From Persicaria tinctoria (lineage: Eukaryota > Streptophyta > Magnoliopsida > Caryophyllales > Polygonaceae): 64,000 nucleotides of DNA. Shown in pieces: positions 10,901 to 20,562 of the stretch. Within the stretch, counting starts at the first letter, position 1; each line of letters starts with the position of its first letter. Made by a program: the position numbers and the translations under genes. The stretch covers positions 62,185,909-62,249,908 of the forward strand of contig JBANSL010000005.1 of the NCBI GenBank assembly GCA_037127255.1, written 5' to 3'. Below the pieces are notes generated by a model that was not told the origin of the DNA, did not search any database, and was given only the letters and a program-made list of their open reading frames with translations.

Positions 10901-12083
10901 TCAAATGCCAATATATATGATTGAGATTGAGAATGGATCTTTGTCGATCTTTATACATAAATATATAAATCCGACAAACTAACCAAGAAAATTAAAGGGT
11001 ACGGTGCGGTGGAGGATGAATCATGAGTGGGAATGTGGGATCATTATTATTATTAGTGTGTTGAATTAATTAACAAAAGTTAAAAAAATCAATTGCCAAG
11101 GCAGAGAGAGAGAAGCCTAATAAAGGGTGAAGTGGCAGACAGTACGTGATGATTCTGAGAAGCCCCACTCCCCACTCCCCTCCCTCCTCAATCCTCATCC
11201 CAAACCTCCTTTCTCCATTCATTTTCTACCTAGCTTCTGTTCACATTGATTCATCTTATACTACTCACTTGTATATACAAGGTGTACTTATACGAGTCAA
11301 GTAGCTTGAGTTCGGTTCGGACTCGACTCAATAAAAGTTTGAGTACTTGAACTCATTTATTTTCTAAACAAATCAAGTGCGAATGAAATTTAGTTCAAAT
11401 TAAAGCTCGACTCATTCGAATTAATTACGAATAAAAGCCTGAATTGTTCGAATTTTATTAAATTTCTAAAATTTCCTTCAAATTATGGGAAAAAAAACTG
11501 CTATATTTACATTGTACACATAATCCATCACTTACGTACAATACCCCCAATTCTGATTAAAAAAAAAATAAAATTACCCCATTCAACAACGAGCTTAATT
11601 AATTACAGCTACAGTGACACATTATATAACATGATTCATCATCATGATTACTACTACAGTGTTAATTGAGTATTGATTAGGACTTACCACAAGCACTCCA
11701 TGTTGAATGATGACAGGTTGCTTATTATTGAGGAGTTGCCCACTAGTACCTGCTCTGCCTTGAGGTATCCTCTGAACACTTAATATGTATCCGTCTTTGG
11801 TTCTCACCTACATATGTGTACATGTATTCAATCGATCTATCAAATTCACCTACCTACTAATTAATTAAGATCAATAATTTGGTAATCTTACCTGAAATTC
11901 CTGGCATTTGTATCCCAAAGGAATCACCGAAGCCGCACACACCCCCGCCTCCTCCGAATCACCAGCATACGCTGCGGCGGCAGCTGTTGTGAGTCGTGCG
12001 GCGTGAGTGAACGGCGGCAGCGCGGTGGCTGCGGCAGCCACTGTCACGGCCACCGCCAAGACTAAAGAGGCAAGGGCAGCCAT
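4995..12083 (-). CDS. Plant acid lipase (triacylglycerol lipase 2-like), nine exons
   Basis: Nine exons on the minus strand join to a 1245-nt frame (414 aa) with GT-AG borders throughout: 11892-12083, 11688-11807, 9673-9813, 9466-9576, 9205-9348, 5879-5919, 5677-5756, 5472-5567, 4995-5314. The product looks like a secreted alpha/beta-hydrolase of the gastric/lysosomal acid lipase family, like Arabidopsis MPL1. A hydrophobic Ala/Val-rich signal peptide (residues 1 to about 28) is followed by the Abhydro_lipase start (GYKCQEFQV, TKDGYILSVQRIPQG, IQHGVLVDGS). The nucleophile elbow GHSLG (Ser187) is split across exons 4/5. Asp357 (GGND) and His390 (YAHADF) complete the expected triad. Length is normal for the family and there are no internal stops. 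Introns 2 and 5 are enlarged by transposons. Expected role: hydrolysis of acylglycerols or related esters; the substrate is not shown by sequence. Confidence 0.92.
6207..7120. mobile_element. Putative MULE-type element in lipase intron 5
   Basis: The ends form an imperfect inverted repeat. Left AATGTCCAAGGTTTGGG and AATTTGTCCA (about 6251-6289) mirror right-end reverse-complement AATGTCCAAAAAAGATG and GATTTGTCCA (about 7066-7106). GAGAAAATTTG on the left resembles reversed GGGGGAGTTTG on the right. The flanks TATATATTA (6198-6206) and AATATATTA (7121-7129) match in 8 of 9 bases, consistent with a MULE TSD, though AT-rich. Inside are a GC-rich block (about 6340-6600) unlike its surroundings and a 21-bp tandem array. 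No transposase is encoded. Confidence 0.45.
6713..6838. repeat. 21-bp tandem array (TTGCACAAC motif)
   Basis: Six contiguous 21-base units share TTGCACAAC or GTGCACAAC, with two alternating variants (ACATAAAGTTAT and ACAAATTGTTAT) that suggest a 42-bp higher-order period. Looser copies continue to about 7015. In several frames the array reads as open AQQIV-type repeat peptides, which I regard as artefacts of the unit length being divisible by three. Confidence 0.85.
7496..8584. mobile_element. Foldback MULE-like element in lipase intron 5
   Basis: Exact 9-bp flanks TATTTTTTA (7487-7495 and 8585-8593) enclose 1089 bp. The termini GAGAGATTTTG and reverse-complement GGTTGATTTTG are similar. The interior is a long imperfect inverted repeat: the left arm (about 7615-7960) contains GATGCCAACTTTTT, GTGATGCCATATTTTACCG and GGTTGACCGGTCAACC, and the right arm (about 8090-8480) repeats these in reverse complement. 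No transposase is encoded. Removing the element joins GCATATTTTTTA to ATGGGCATTATATG, matching the uninterrupted copy at 8935-8965, which supports the borders. Confidence 0.7.
8594..9196 (+). repeat. Duplicated LTR-like sequence in lipase intron 5
   Basis: Two copies of about 230 bp (8594-8825 and 8949-9196) share ATTATATGTTAGTTTAGATGC, then CATGTTTTAGTG, then GTGGTGGAAAGCAAAGCA, then CCTCACGTATGTCC. A spacer with CAGGACGCTATGC and GATAATGCATATTTTT precedes the second copy, and the same spacer precedes the first copy at 7425-7487. The unit is therefore a tandem duplication, later split by the foldback element. GATAATGCAT...GGCATTATA resembles the start of Athila-type LTRs here (42228 on minus, 62034), so it is probably an old LTR fragment. 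Confidence 0.6.
10274..10780. mobile_element. Nested hAT-like element inside the Stowaway MITE
   Basis: The left border CCACTTGCGGATTTAGGGGTGGGC and the reverse-complemented right border CAGTGGCGACGCC...AGGGGTGAGC are similar, of the CAGTGGCGGA type common in plant non-autonomous hAT elements. The flanks ATTAAAAC and TTTAAAAC are near-identical but shifted by three bases, so the exact TSD is uncertain. It encodes no protein and contains a tRNA-like promoter (10391-10457). Confidence 0.4.
10383..10462 (+). other. tRNA-like (SINE-type) pol III promoter remnant
   Basis: An A box TTGCTTAGTTGG (10391-10402, consensus TRGCNNAGYNGG) and a B box GGTTCAATTCC (10447-10457, consensus GGTTCRANNCC) stand 44 bp apart, normal for tRNA-derived promoters. 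A T run follows. I cannot fold a complete tRNA, so this is best read as a tRNA-derived SINE head or a decayed tRNA gene carried in the nested element. Confidence 0.5.
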
Positions 12084-12442
12084 ATAATGTAGTACGGGCC
12101 CGGGGAGTGGACATTAATGAGAGAGCTCAATTGGAGTTTTAGATATTTTATATATATACGGACAACGGAGGAGAGAAGCAGAAGCTGTTAAGACAAAGGT
12201 GTGAATTGAATTGGGGATTTTTCCGTTTTTTAATCTTCTTGTTTTTAGCTTTATTAAAAAGGAAAACGGAAAGTGGAGTGTCTCACGTTGCTGCCACTGT
12301 CGCTGTGTCACTTATACGCGATTCATGTGGGCGCCCGTTTGGTCCGTTCATTTTCTTGCTTATAGGACACGTCCCACGTACTTATTTTTTTCTTTTTTTT
12401 TAAAAGTATATCATGAGATAAATTCGATATATTCTCAATACA
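12084..12442 (-). promoter_or_regulatory. Lipase 5' flank left between ATG and LINE
   Basis: A TATA-like element (TATATATAAA, 12148-12157 on the minus strand) lies 65-74 nt upstream of the ATG, a plausible core promoter with a short leader. Only about 360 bp of original upstream sequence remains before the LINE TSD at 12443-12457. Before the LINE inserted, the sequence now at 45964 onward was the continuation of this flank, so any distal elements have been moved about 33 kb away. Confidence 0.5.
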
Positions 12443-12457
12443 ATATAAGAGAAATCG

Positions 12458-13149
12458 CCCTAGTTTCTATTCAGATTCATTCATTTCGACTACTTTGACA
12501 CGTCTACTTCAAGTAATATAGCCGTTATTGTAGCTTACACTCCTCCTGATAATCGACACAAACAACCATTTTGGGATACGTTATCAGATTATGTAAACTC
12601 TTTGACTATACCCTTTTATATTATGGGTGATCTCAATGATATCAACTACTCGGATGAAAAGCTGGGAGGAGTTGAACCTATGAGTTCTCGGTTTCAAAGA
12701 CTGGCAGACATTATAAATAACTTGCATCTTTCTGAAGTACCTTACTTCAAAAGTCGTACACCTGGCGGAAACGAAAGGAGGGACCACTAAATATTTATGA
12801 AAAGATGGATCGGTTGTTGGTTCAAGACTCGATTCTTACAACTTTCCCTGATTTACGGGTGCTTAACCACCCATTTACTAACTCGGATCACACTCATATC
12901 TCTGTCGAATTTAGTAATTCCAAAAACTTCGTTAATCGACCATTCAGATTTGAATTATCTTGGACTAAGCACCCGGAGTTTGAAAACATTGTAAAACAGG
13001 CATGGCGTGCCAACTCGTTTGGTTCATCTATGTTTAATCTTGCAAAGAAAATGAAACTTCTGAAGAATTTGGCAAAAACTTGGCATAAACGCACTCATAG
13101 GAATATTTTCAACCAAGTTCAAATTACGGATGAGGCACTTGTTGCGATC
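12458..13149 (+). pseudogene. LINE AP-endonuclease, C-terminal part
   Basis: The frame reads VIVAYTPPDN at about 12520, then MGDLNDI (12625-12645), the GD-N motif of plant LINE endonucleases, then SSRFQRLADIINNLHL and SRTPGGNE. After a stop and frameshift near 12790 it continues with MDRLLVQDS, NHPFTNSDHTHISVEF (SDH is the catalytic Asp-His pair at about 12886-12894) and the linker toward RT. The frame ends at the abrupt junction with the LTR of element B at about 13149. Not functional. Confidence 0.85.
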
Positions 13150-13582
13150 CAAGTTTGCCACTTAGGTTAAAGTTCACAACCAGGAATCTACAAAACCTTA
13201 GCAATTGAATTGATTCTAACTAGTTGCACAGGCTAGATAGAATAAAACAATAGACAATCAAGCACAAAGAAGTTGAAGCATTCAAATATAGGAAACAAGG
13301 AACGAGAATTAGAAACTCCCAATCAATCTAAATAAAGCTTCAAATTGCGGGCAGAATAGATGAGTTTAGTTCCTCATGGAAGACATCGCTCAAAATCTCT
13401 AAAGTGTCTGATGAACGATGGAATAGAATAGAAATACTGGAAAATTAACTAAATCCGGCCTTAAATATGACCCAAAGTCGGCCATGAAGCAAAACATTGA
13501 GATCTAGGGTTTTAATATTCAAAAACGTTGCGCACAACGCTGACGCCCAAATGTTGCGGCCGCGGCATATGCTGCGGCCGTG
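13149..13582 (-). repeat. Element B 3' LTR, second part (truncated)
   Basis: Homologous to 41482-41910 of the 5' LTR (AAGTTTGCCACTTA, GGAATCTACAAAACCTTAGC, GATGAGTTTAGTTCCTCATG). It ends abruptly against LINE sequence at about 13149; the remaining 500 bp or so of U5 is absent. TSD copy CCGTG (13578-13582) abuts element A. Confidence 0.85.
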
Positions 13583-15638
13583 TGTTGTAGGAGGAAATCG
13601 AGAATGCAAATATAAAATATAAATAAATCACAGCAAACCAGATTTCGTCCCTTGTAAATAATTACAAGACCTCCTCCTGATGCAGCAGTGGGAAGTCAGG
13701 ATCGATCCATGAGGAAGCGTGTCAGCGGATCCTAGGCAGGAGAGAAATCTCACAGAAGTCGACAACAGGGGTCCTAGATCTCGAGTACAACAACTCGACA
13801 GAAGATCGGACAGTCGAGCAGAGCGCAGCAGCAATCACATGCACTGGTGGTCGATCTCGACAAGCCCTTACTCGAGATCGAGTAGGGTCCTGGTCGACGT
13901 CGGCTTGTCTTGGTCGAGCACCTGCACACAGAAGCTACAACGACTTTGGGTCGAAGATCAGTAGTCGAGATCGACGAGTGCTATTTGATCTCGAGAAAGA
14001 CAAAGAATAAAACGAAAGAAAATAAAAACAATTGCTTTGGGATTTCGAACTAAACTGTATGTAAAAGACTTCCAAGATTGGGGTTTGCAACAACGATAAC
14101 CAAACATGCATAAGGCAAGAATAAAATAGATAATCATGTAAATTGCATTAAAGGACAAGCTTTCGCCTTTTCCAACAATTAGAGAACTCTTTCAAGAAAC
14201 CCTAATTGTCTCTACCGATTTTATGTTTACAATCCAAGTTGTTAACATAGATCTCCATTAGATGGGTAATAAACACATAAACAAGTAGTAGATGCTCAAA
14301 ACATGATAAAAGTCGGATCTTTACCTCAAGGCTCAAACACGCATGGCTATCGTCGGGCTTGCCCCAACCCTAGAAGTGGGTGGACTACTCGCGTTTCATC
14401 GCAACCTCAGACATCATCGATTGAAAGAAAACTAATTGCATTAAAATAAACCAAAGTTTACAACTGCTTGAAGACAATTCCGCTCTCGCTTCACAACTCC
14501 AATCGGCCGCTCACTCTCTCTCTACTTCTCCTACTTACTTCTCTCTACTCCTACTTACTTGAATGGAATTGTGTGTGTTTCTGAATGAATGAAAAACTAG
14601 CCCCTAAGGCTTTATTTATAGTGATCAAACCCCGCTAATCAAGGAAAGAATCATCTATCTATATCTACTTAAAAGCTTAAAGATAAATAAATTGCTTAAG
14701 GGAAATAAATCTTTAAAGGAAACTATATCTAAAGTTTGCAAAATATCTCCAATGTAGGTAGAACTTCTCTTCCATAGATAGACTTGATCAAATGGGATAG
14801 AATCTCGGCCAACTCGGCTTCCTTAGGCTCCAAGGATTCCCGACTCGACAAGGACTGCTCAAACCGCGTAACGCGCTCCCGGACGTGGCTCGTCGATCTC
14901 GACCAGGGCTACTCGACATCGAGTAGGATTGTCGTCGACTGGTGTGGCTTGGCCTCTCGGGTAGATCTGCTCGACATGACTCGGACTTGTGGTTCTGGCT
15001 CCTCGATATCGACAAGGACAACTCGAGATCGAGTCGGGTTGGCGTCGAGGATGTCTGGACTGGTGATGTCGAGTAGGTGGTGCTCGTCACGGACTCGGAT
15101 TGGCGCCATGGGTTACTCGATCTCGACAAGATATCCTCGAGATCGAGTAGAGTTTTGCTCGGCGTCTTCGTCCTCGGCTTCCCGGTATGGCATAGCTTCA
15201 TCGACTCCGGGTGTGGCGTCTAGGCTTTGTCGATCTCGACAAGATGTACTCGAGATCGAGTTGGCTTCTGGAGTCGGGTTCATCTGGATCTCGACACTGC
15301 TCTTGGTCGACAAGGCCTGTGCTCGGACAGCTTCGTCGAGGTCGAGTAGTAGTACTCTAGATCGAGTACACTCGGGCTCCAAGCTTGATTCGACTGGTTC
15401 CGCTGCTTCTTGACCTTGGACTTCTGTAGTTGATTTCCGAGCTTTTCTGACCTTTCTCAGAACTGCTGTAATTTGCGTCGAATTCTGCGAAATTAAACAG
15501 AAACTGGTGTAGATTCCATAATTTGGCAAATAAACATAAACTACATAGATTCTGTACTATCTTAGCCAAAATACATGAAATGTATGCAGAAATCGATATA
15601 AAAGTTACTGTAAAACATGGCAGATTCAGTTCACAACA
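13583..15638 (-). repeat. Element A 3' LTR
   Basis: 2056 bp, TG...CA ends. It carries a dense cluster of TCGA palindromes (about 13740-13990 and 14880-15370; for example CTCGAGATCGAG and TCGATCTCGAC). It is preceded by hairpin H4 and the tract AAGTATGGGG. Its middle (about 14160-14500) differs from the 5' LTR, which carries another sequence type there. Confidence 0.85.
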
Positions 15639-15656
15639 AACACCCCATACTTAAGC

Positions 15657-15674
15657 TTGCTTGTCCTCAAGCAA
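15657..15674 (-). other. Element A hairpin H4 before the 3' LTR
   Basis: Minus strand TTGCTTG-AGGA-CAAGCAA (7-bp perfect stem), followed by GCTTAAGTATGGGGTGTT and the LTR start TGTTGTGA. Confidence 0.7.
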
Positions 15675-16084
15675 TACTTTTATTTGTCATTCAGAGGAAG
15701 AATTCAAACTCTCAACATCTTAGATTCATTCTCATATAACCCTGCAATCAATTACCATCATTGAAAAAGTACTAGTGTCACAGATCTATGCATGTGTAAT
15801 TATACAAAAGCAACATCTACTCACAAAAGGAGGGTTATGCAAAACATTCTTTAGTGACAAAGCATTGATAATCAAGAGGACTTTAATTTAAGCTCAAATA
15901 AGGAGTAGATTGGTAAAAGACTAAAGGTGGGCAATTTTTGGTAATGTGGTGCTAATAATCCGGGGAAATGGAGTACTTTCCAAACTGAATTTCATACCAC
16001 ATTCTTTTTCATAAGATTCATCACCTTTTATAATGCTTTTATCAACAATAATGCTTTTACCTCTCTAACCTCGGCACTGCCTTC

Positions 16085-16131
16085 TCGCGAGTCGCAAACA
16101 TGGGTGTAATGAATGGCCCCGGATACTTAGT
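16085..16131 (-). repeat. Element A copy of the CATTCATGACACCCATG motif
   Basis: Plus strand reads CTCGCGAGTCGCAAACATGG then GTGTAATGAATGGCCCCGG. It is a single copy of the noncoding motif that is triplicated in B and C. Confidence 0.6.
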
Positions 16132-16836
16132 GCGTCGGACTCCTCACAATGTGTCCCATCCCTCCAAACTATTATCTCAGAGAGCAGGGTCAATCTACCT
16201 TTATCTCCTGAGGTGATTGGATTTTCTTTCACTCATTAATTTTTCCATATATTTCAAATAATTTCCTACCATACTCCAATAATGATAACAACACAAGCAC
16301 CATATAACATCTTCATAATGTAACATCATTCTCTACATAATCCCCGAATAAGGTAAAGAATGGGCAATATTTAGATCATGTGGAGCAAATATGAAAATAA
16401 GGCATATTATGGCTTTTGTGATGCATAAGCATAGGTATGGCTAGGATTATAAACAATGAGCATTGTATGGAAATATAAAGTCCTCCATTATCTTATCATG
16501 CAACATGTCAAAAGCAACTTCAAATTTACCTCCTTTCATGGTTTTCAAGAAAATATGCACTTCATTGTGACTTCCCTTTACTAGGCAATTTCATGCTATA
16601 TCTCTAATGAATCTAATTTTGCATCGTCGAGTTCAATATAAGCTTCCATGACATTATTTCAAAATATACATGGGGGTCATTTTTTTCAAACTTTTGGAAA
16701 ACATGCATGTAAGCACATAGATCAATAATGCATTCCAAAATAGCCATGTAGCAATTCAAAGCAATAATGCACATATATGTCAAATATGATCAAATATGCA
16801 CAAAGTAAGCCCTTCCCCCACCCTATACTTAAACAT

Positions 16837-16854
16837 TACAGTGTCCTCACTGTA
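16837..16854 (-). other. Element A hairpin H3 plus internal polypurine tract
   Basis: Minus strand TACAGTG-AGGA-CACTGTA (7-bp perfect stem), followed by TGTTTAAGTATAGGGTGGGG. Confidence 0.7.
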
Positions 16855-17084
16855 TAAAAACAAGGGTAAATAAAGAAACTCACTAGACAGGTGTGCAGGG
16901 CTTCAAAATCTTGAGTGTAAATGCTTGGTCCGAGTCCGAATATAGCTTATCCCATAGACCTGCAATATGGAAGACATATACCCACAATAGAAAAACTAAA
17001 AATGTTCAAAACCAAAAACAAACTAAAGCAACAATGTCTAAAAGTCCCAAAAATAAATGTCTATTTACAAGCTCTAGATTTTAT

Positions 17085-17100
17085 AGTCGCTAGGCCGACT
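17085..17100 (-). other. Element A hairpin H1
   Basis: Minus strand AGTCG-GCCTAG-CGACT, a 5-bp stem with hexaloop, 13 nt after the ORF stop. Same place and shape as H1 in B, C and D, with a different loop sequence. Confidence 0.6.
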
Positions 17101-17112
17101 TTCCATTTATGC

Positions 17113-20100
17113 TTAAGGTGGCATCTGCAGGGCCCATGTAGCTTGGGCCTCAAATAAGACTCCATTCTTGTCCATCAGCTGTAATCCTCCAGAATGGATC
17201 TTGTTCACCACGAAAGGCCCCATCCGCTTCTTGTTGAATTTGTTGGGGAACCAATGATCCTTTGATTTAGAGACATAGAGCTTGTCTCCAATTTCATACT
17301 CCTTGGGCTCATCATTGGAAATCCTACATAAGCGCACATACCAAGGCAAACCTCTCCCATGTATAGACAGATCTTTAATGGAAATAGGAGAAGAAAGATC
17401 CATACATTGGCTTACCTTTGCAGAGACGGAATCGGGGATCACAGTGTTTGGTCGATCTCGAGTAGGGGTACTCGATCTCGACGAGCTTTCTGGTTCTAGT
17501 GGTGAGCTGCTCGAGGATGTGGGAGTCGATGAAGCTTGGTCGATCTCGACCAGACTGGTCGATCTCGAGGAGGCTGGCTCGTCTGGTGGCTTCAGCGTCG
17601 AGGAAACATGTGCTGGGGAGGGTGGGTGTTGGTCGATCTCGACAAGCCTGGTCGAGATCGAGGAGCCTGGTGGTTTCAGTGTCGAGGAAGCAGGTGCCCG
17701 ACGATGCAGAAGCTGGTGAGGGTGGTCGATATCGAGTACGGTACTCGATCTCGAGGAGAGCTGAGTTTCTGTTTTGCTACTCGACGACACTGGTGCTGTT
17801 GGAGGCTCATGGCTTTGGTCGAGATCGACTAGAGTCCTCGATGTCGAGGAGTCTTGGTCGATCTTGACCCCATACTTGGTTCCTGTCAAGGCATCCGAAA
17901 AATAATTAGTCCATAACGACGTACCTTGGTTTGTGTCGATTGGATTTTCTGTGTCCTCTTTTAGGATTGCCATGATCTCCTCCACCTGTGCCTCCATATC
18001 CCTCTTTTCCAGCTCCTCAGGAGTCATGTTTCTCACCTTGGGTTCCCCGCAGGTGATGTAGTTAGCTGAGATAGATTTTACCTCTTCCATTGGACCTGTA
18101 TGTCTTTCAATTTTATTAAAGGAATACTCAATTACCTCATCGCTGATGTTGAAGGTGATCACTCCTTTCCTTACGCTTATGTTGGCATCCACCGTCGCCA
18201 AGAAGGGTCTTCCTAGAATAATTGGACAAGCAGGATCTTCTAGCTTGCATATCAACAACTAAGAAATAAGCAGGGAGCCAGGGACAAAGAATTTACCTAC
18301 TTGTACTGGCACATTATCCACCATGCCTGTTGGAATGACCACTGTGTTGTTGGCCATGTAAAGTCTAGCATCCATAGACTCTAGGACACCTATCTTAATC
18401 TTGGACCAAATTGTTAAAGGCATTATACTCACACTAGCTCCAAGATCACATAAAGCATTAATTTTGTATGGACCAAATCCAATGGTTATAGCAAACTTAC
18501 CTGGATCTGGCCTTTTCTCCAATATGTCCAAATGGCTGCACTCCTCTGTAATCTCAGCCATTGATCGCTTTTTGCTCAGAATCTCCTTCAGGAACTTGAC
18601 ATAGGATGGCATTTCATTGAGAGCTTCTGTGAAGGGGATGGTGACGTTGAGCTTCTGAAGCATCTAGATGAAGCGCTGAAATTTCTTTTCTGCCGGGTCC
18701 TTCGGAGATTTCGTGGGGAAAGGCAGCTTCTTTTTCTGATTCGGAGCCAGAACAAACGTCGGAGGTGCTGCAGTTTTCTCGATCTCGGGCTGACCGTCCT
18801 CGATGTCGAGTACACTCTTGTCGATCTCGACCAGATTGGGTGATGTCGAGTTGTTGTGTAGTGCAGATGAGGGCTTCTGTATTTTCTCCTCGAGATCGAG
18901 TAGACCCTCCTCGAGATCGACCATGCTCTGGTCGACGTCGACTAACTGCTGGTCGACTTGCTGGTCTCCTTTGTTCTGCTGCTTTCCAACTTCTGGCTCT
19001 TGCAGTTGATAACCGCTTCTAAGTTTTACAACAGCGATGTGTCTAGTCTTTCCCTTAGGGTTTGCTTCTGAAGATCCAGGGAGCGCACCTAAGTGTATGG
19101 GGATTCCTGCTGCTAGCTTACCAATCTGTGTATCAACTGATTTTCGCCATATATCAATTTCCCCAAGCCTAGAGTTGACACCTTACATCTGAGTGTAGAC
19201 GGAGTTGAAAGACTGCTTAGTTTCTGAGTGATTCCTCCGTATTTCCTCCAGGACTGTCTGTATATCATCCCTTTTCTGGTCCCTTTCCGGATGTCCTGGA
19301 GCTCTGTAGGGCGGGGGGTTCCTAGGGACACCTTGGTTCCATTGTGGTTGCTGAAACCTTTGGTCCCCCATGTAGCGATTGGGGCCCCCTGCGTAAGCGA
19401 CCTCCTCGTGGTGCTCTGCCAGCCTGACTTGCTCTGTGTGTGGGCACTCACTAGTGGTGTGCCGTTGCGATCCGCATTCAATGCAAGGATGGTTGACAGA
19501 AAGATACTTTACTTGCTTAAGGAGCTTCTTGTTCTGATCTCTGTAGTACTGTTCCCTTACATCAGGATCAATCTCTTTAGGAGGCTCATAGAGGGGCATG
19601 GATGGTGCTGGCCTGGCGTAGGGGTTCTCTTCATAGGTTGCAGTTGACCCATACTTGTTGTCATAGTTAGTGAGCTTGTCCAGCACACCCCAAGCGTCAA
19701 TTGGCAGCATCGTCAGATACTCATAGCGAGTATAATGGTTGATTCTGCCCTTAGTGATTTGATCAAGAGAGTTGAAGAAGATCTCCTGAATGACGTAGGG
19801 TGGCTGTCCATGAGTAGGGAAAGATCGCATCAGTTCTTTGTAGCGTTCACATGCCTTTGCCAGCGGTTCCCCTTGCTTCTGTTTGAAGGCGGTGATTTTC
19901 TGGCGGAGATGTGCTGTTTTGGCGGGTGGGAAGAATTTGTTCAGAAACTCTTGCTCTACTTGGGCCCATGTTTTTAGGGATATTGGTTTCAGCCCTTCAA
20001 CTCACTTTAGTGCAGGTCCAACGAGAGACCAGCGAAAAGCTTTCATCTTGACATATTCCAAAGTTGTACCTTCAGCAAGAGTACGACACATGTCAGAAAA

Positions 20101-20478
20101 ATTTGTAATATGTTCAAGAGGACACTCATTAAATCTACCAAAAAAGGCATTATTTTTAAGCTCTATAAGAAATTGAGTGCGAATTTCAAAAGAGTTTTCA
20201 GGGATAAGAATCGCCGATTCAGGCACGACGAGAGTTGGGTGCATATAGTCCTCTGCCGTGGTTGGGTATTGGGCAAGCTCAGCCTCTGCTTGTTCCCTTG
20301 TTGCTTTCTCAGTGGCGATAGCAGCATCTTTAGCGGCCATTTCCCTTGTAAGCCTTGCGATCAGCTATTCCTGTGTCTCCGCAGCTGCCATGACTCTTTG
20401 CAGTTTAGCTCTGATGTGTAGAACGCGCTCTGGTTCGTCTAAGCCGTCAAACTCAGGTGGTTGACCAGAACGACGCAT
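17113..20478 (-). pseudogene. Element A gag-protease-GPY polyprotein (broken)
   Basis: The frame starts MRRSGQPPEF at 20478. It contains a gag domain (IRTQFLIELKNNAF, then LEHITNFSDMC, then WAQVEQEFLNKFFPPAKTA), a CX2CX4HX4C knuckle (CIECGSQRHTTSEC, about 19455-19496), retropepsin (ALCDLGASVSIMP; CPIILGRPFLATVDANISV), then a Ser/Thr/Asp-rich part of repeated LVDLDQ/LVEIDQ phrases. The C-terminal domain (GDKLYVSKSKDHWFPNKF...MGPFVV) is like an integrase tail. Stops or frameshifts lie near 20365, 19994, 19187, 18664 and 18260. Unlike element D, the N-terminal gag half is complete. Confidence 0.87.
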
Positions 20479-20540
20479 ACACCTGTAAAATAACTCAAAG
20501 AAAAAGTGAGATCTGACTACCTAAGGCGCGAATGATAGCT

Positions 20541-20558
20541 TCCCCGGCAACGGCGCCA
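20541..20558 (-). other. Element A primer-binding site (tRNA-Asp type)
   Basis: TGGCGCCGTTGCCGGGGA just after the 5' LTR in minus orientation, complementary to the tRNA-Asp 3' end. Confidence 0.9.
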
Positions 20559-20562
20559 ATTT

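Noticed and set aside
14784..15529. Long open frames on both strands with Arg/Ser-rich sequence
   Set aside because: They come from the TCGA palindromes in the LTR of element A, which lack stops in several frames at once. The same effect occurs at 22227-22871, 49759-50301 and 56548-57090.
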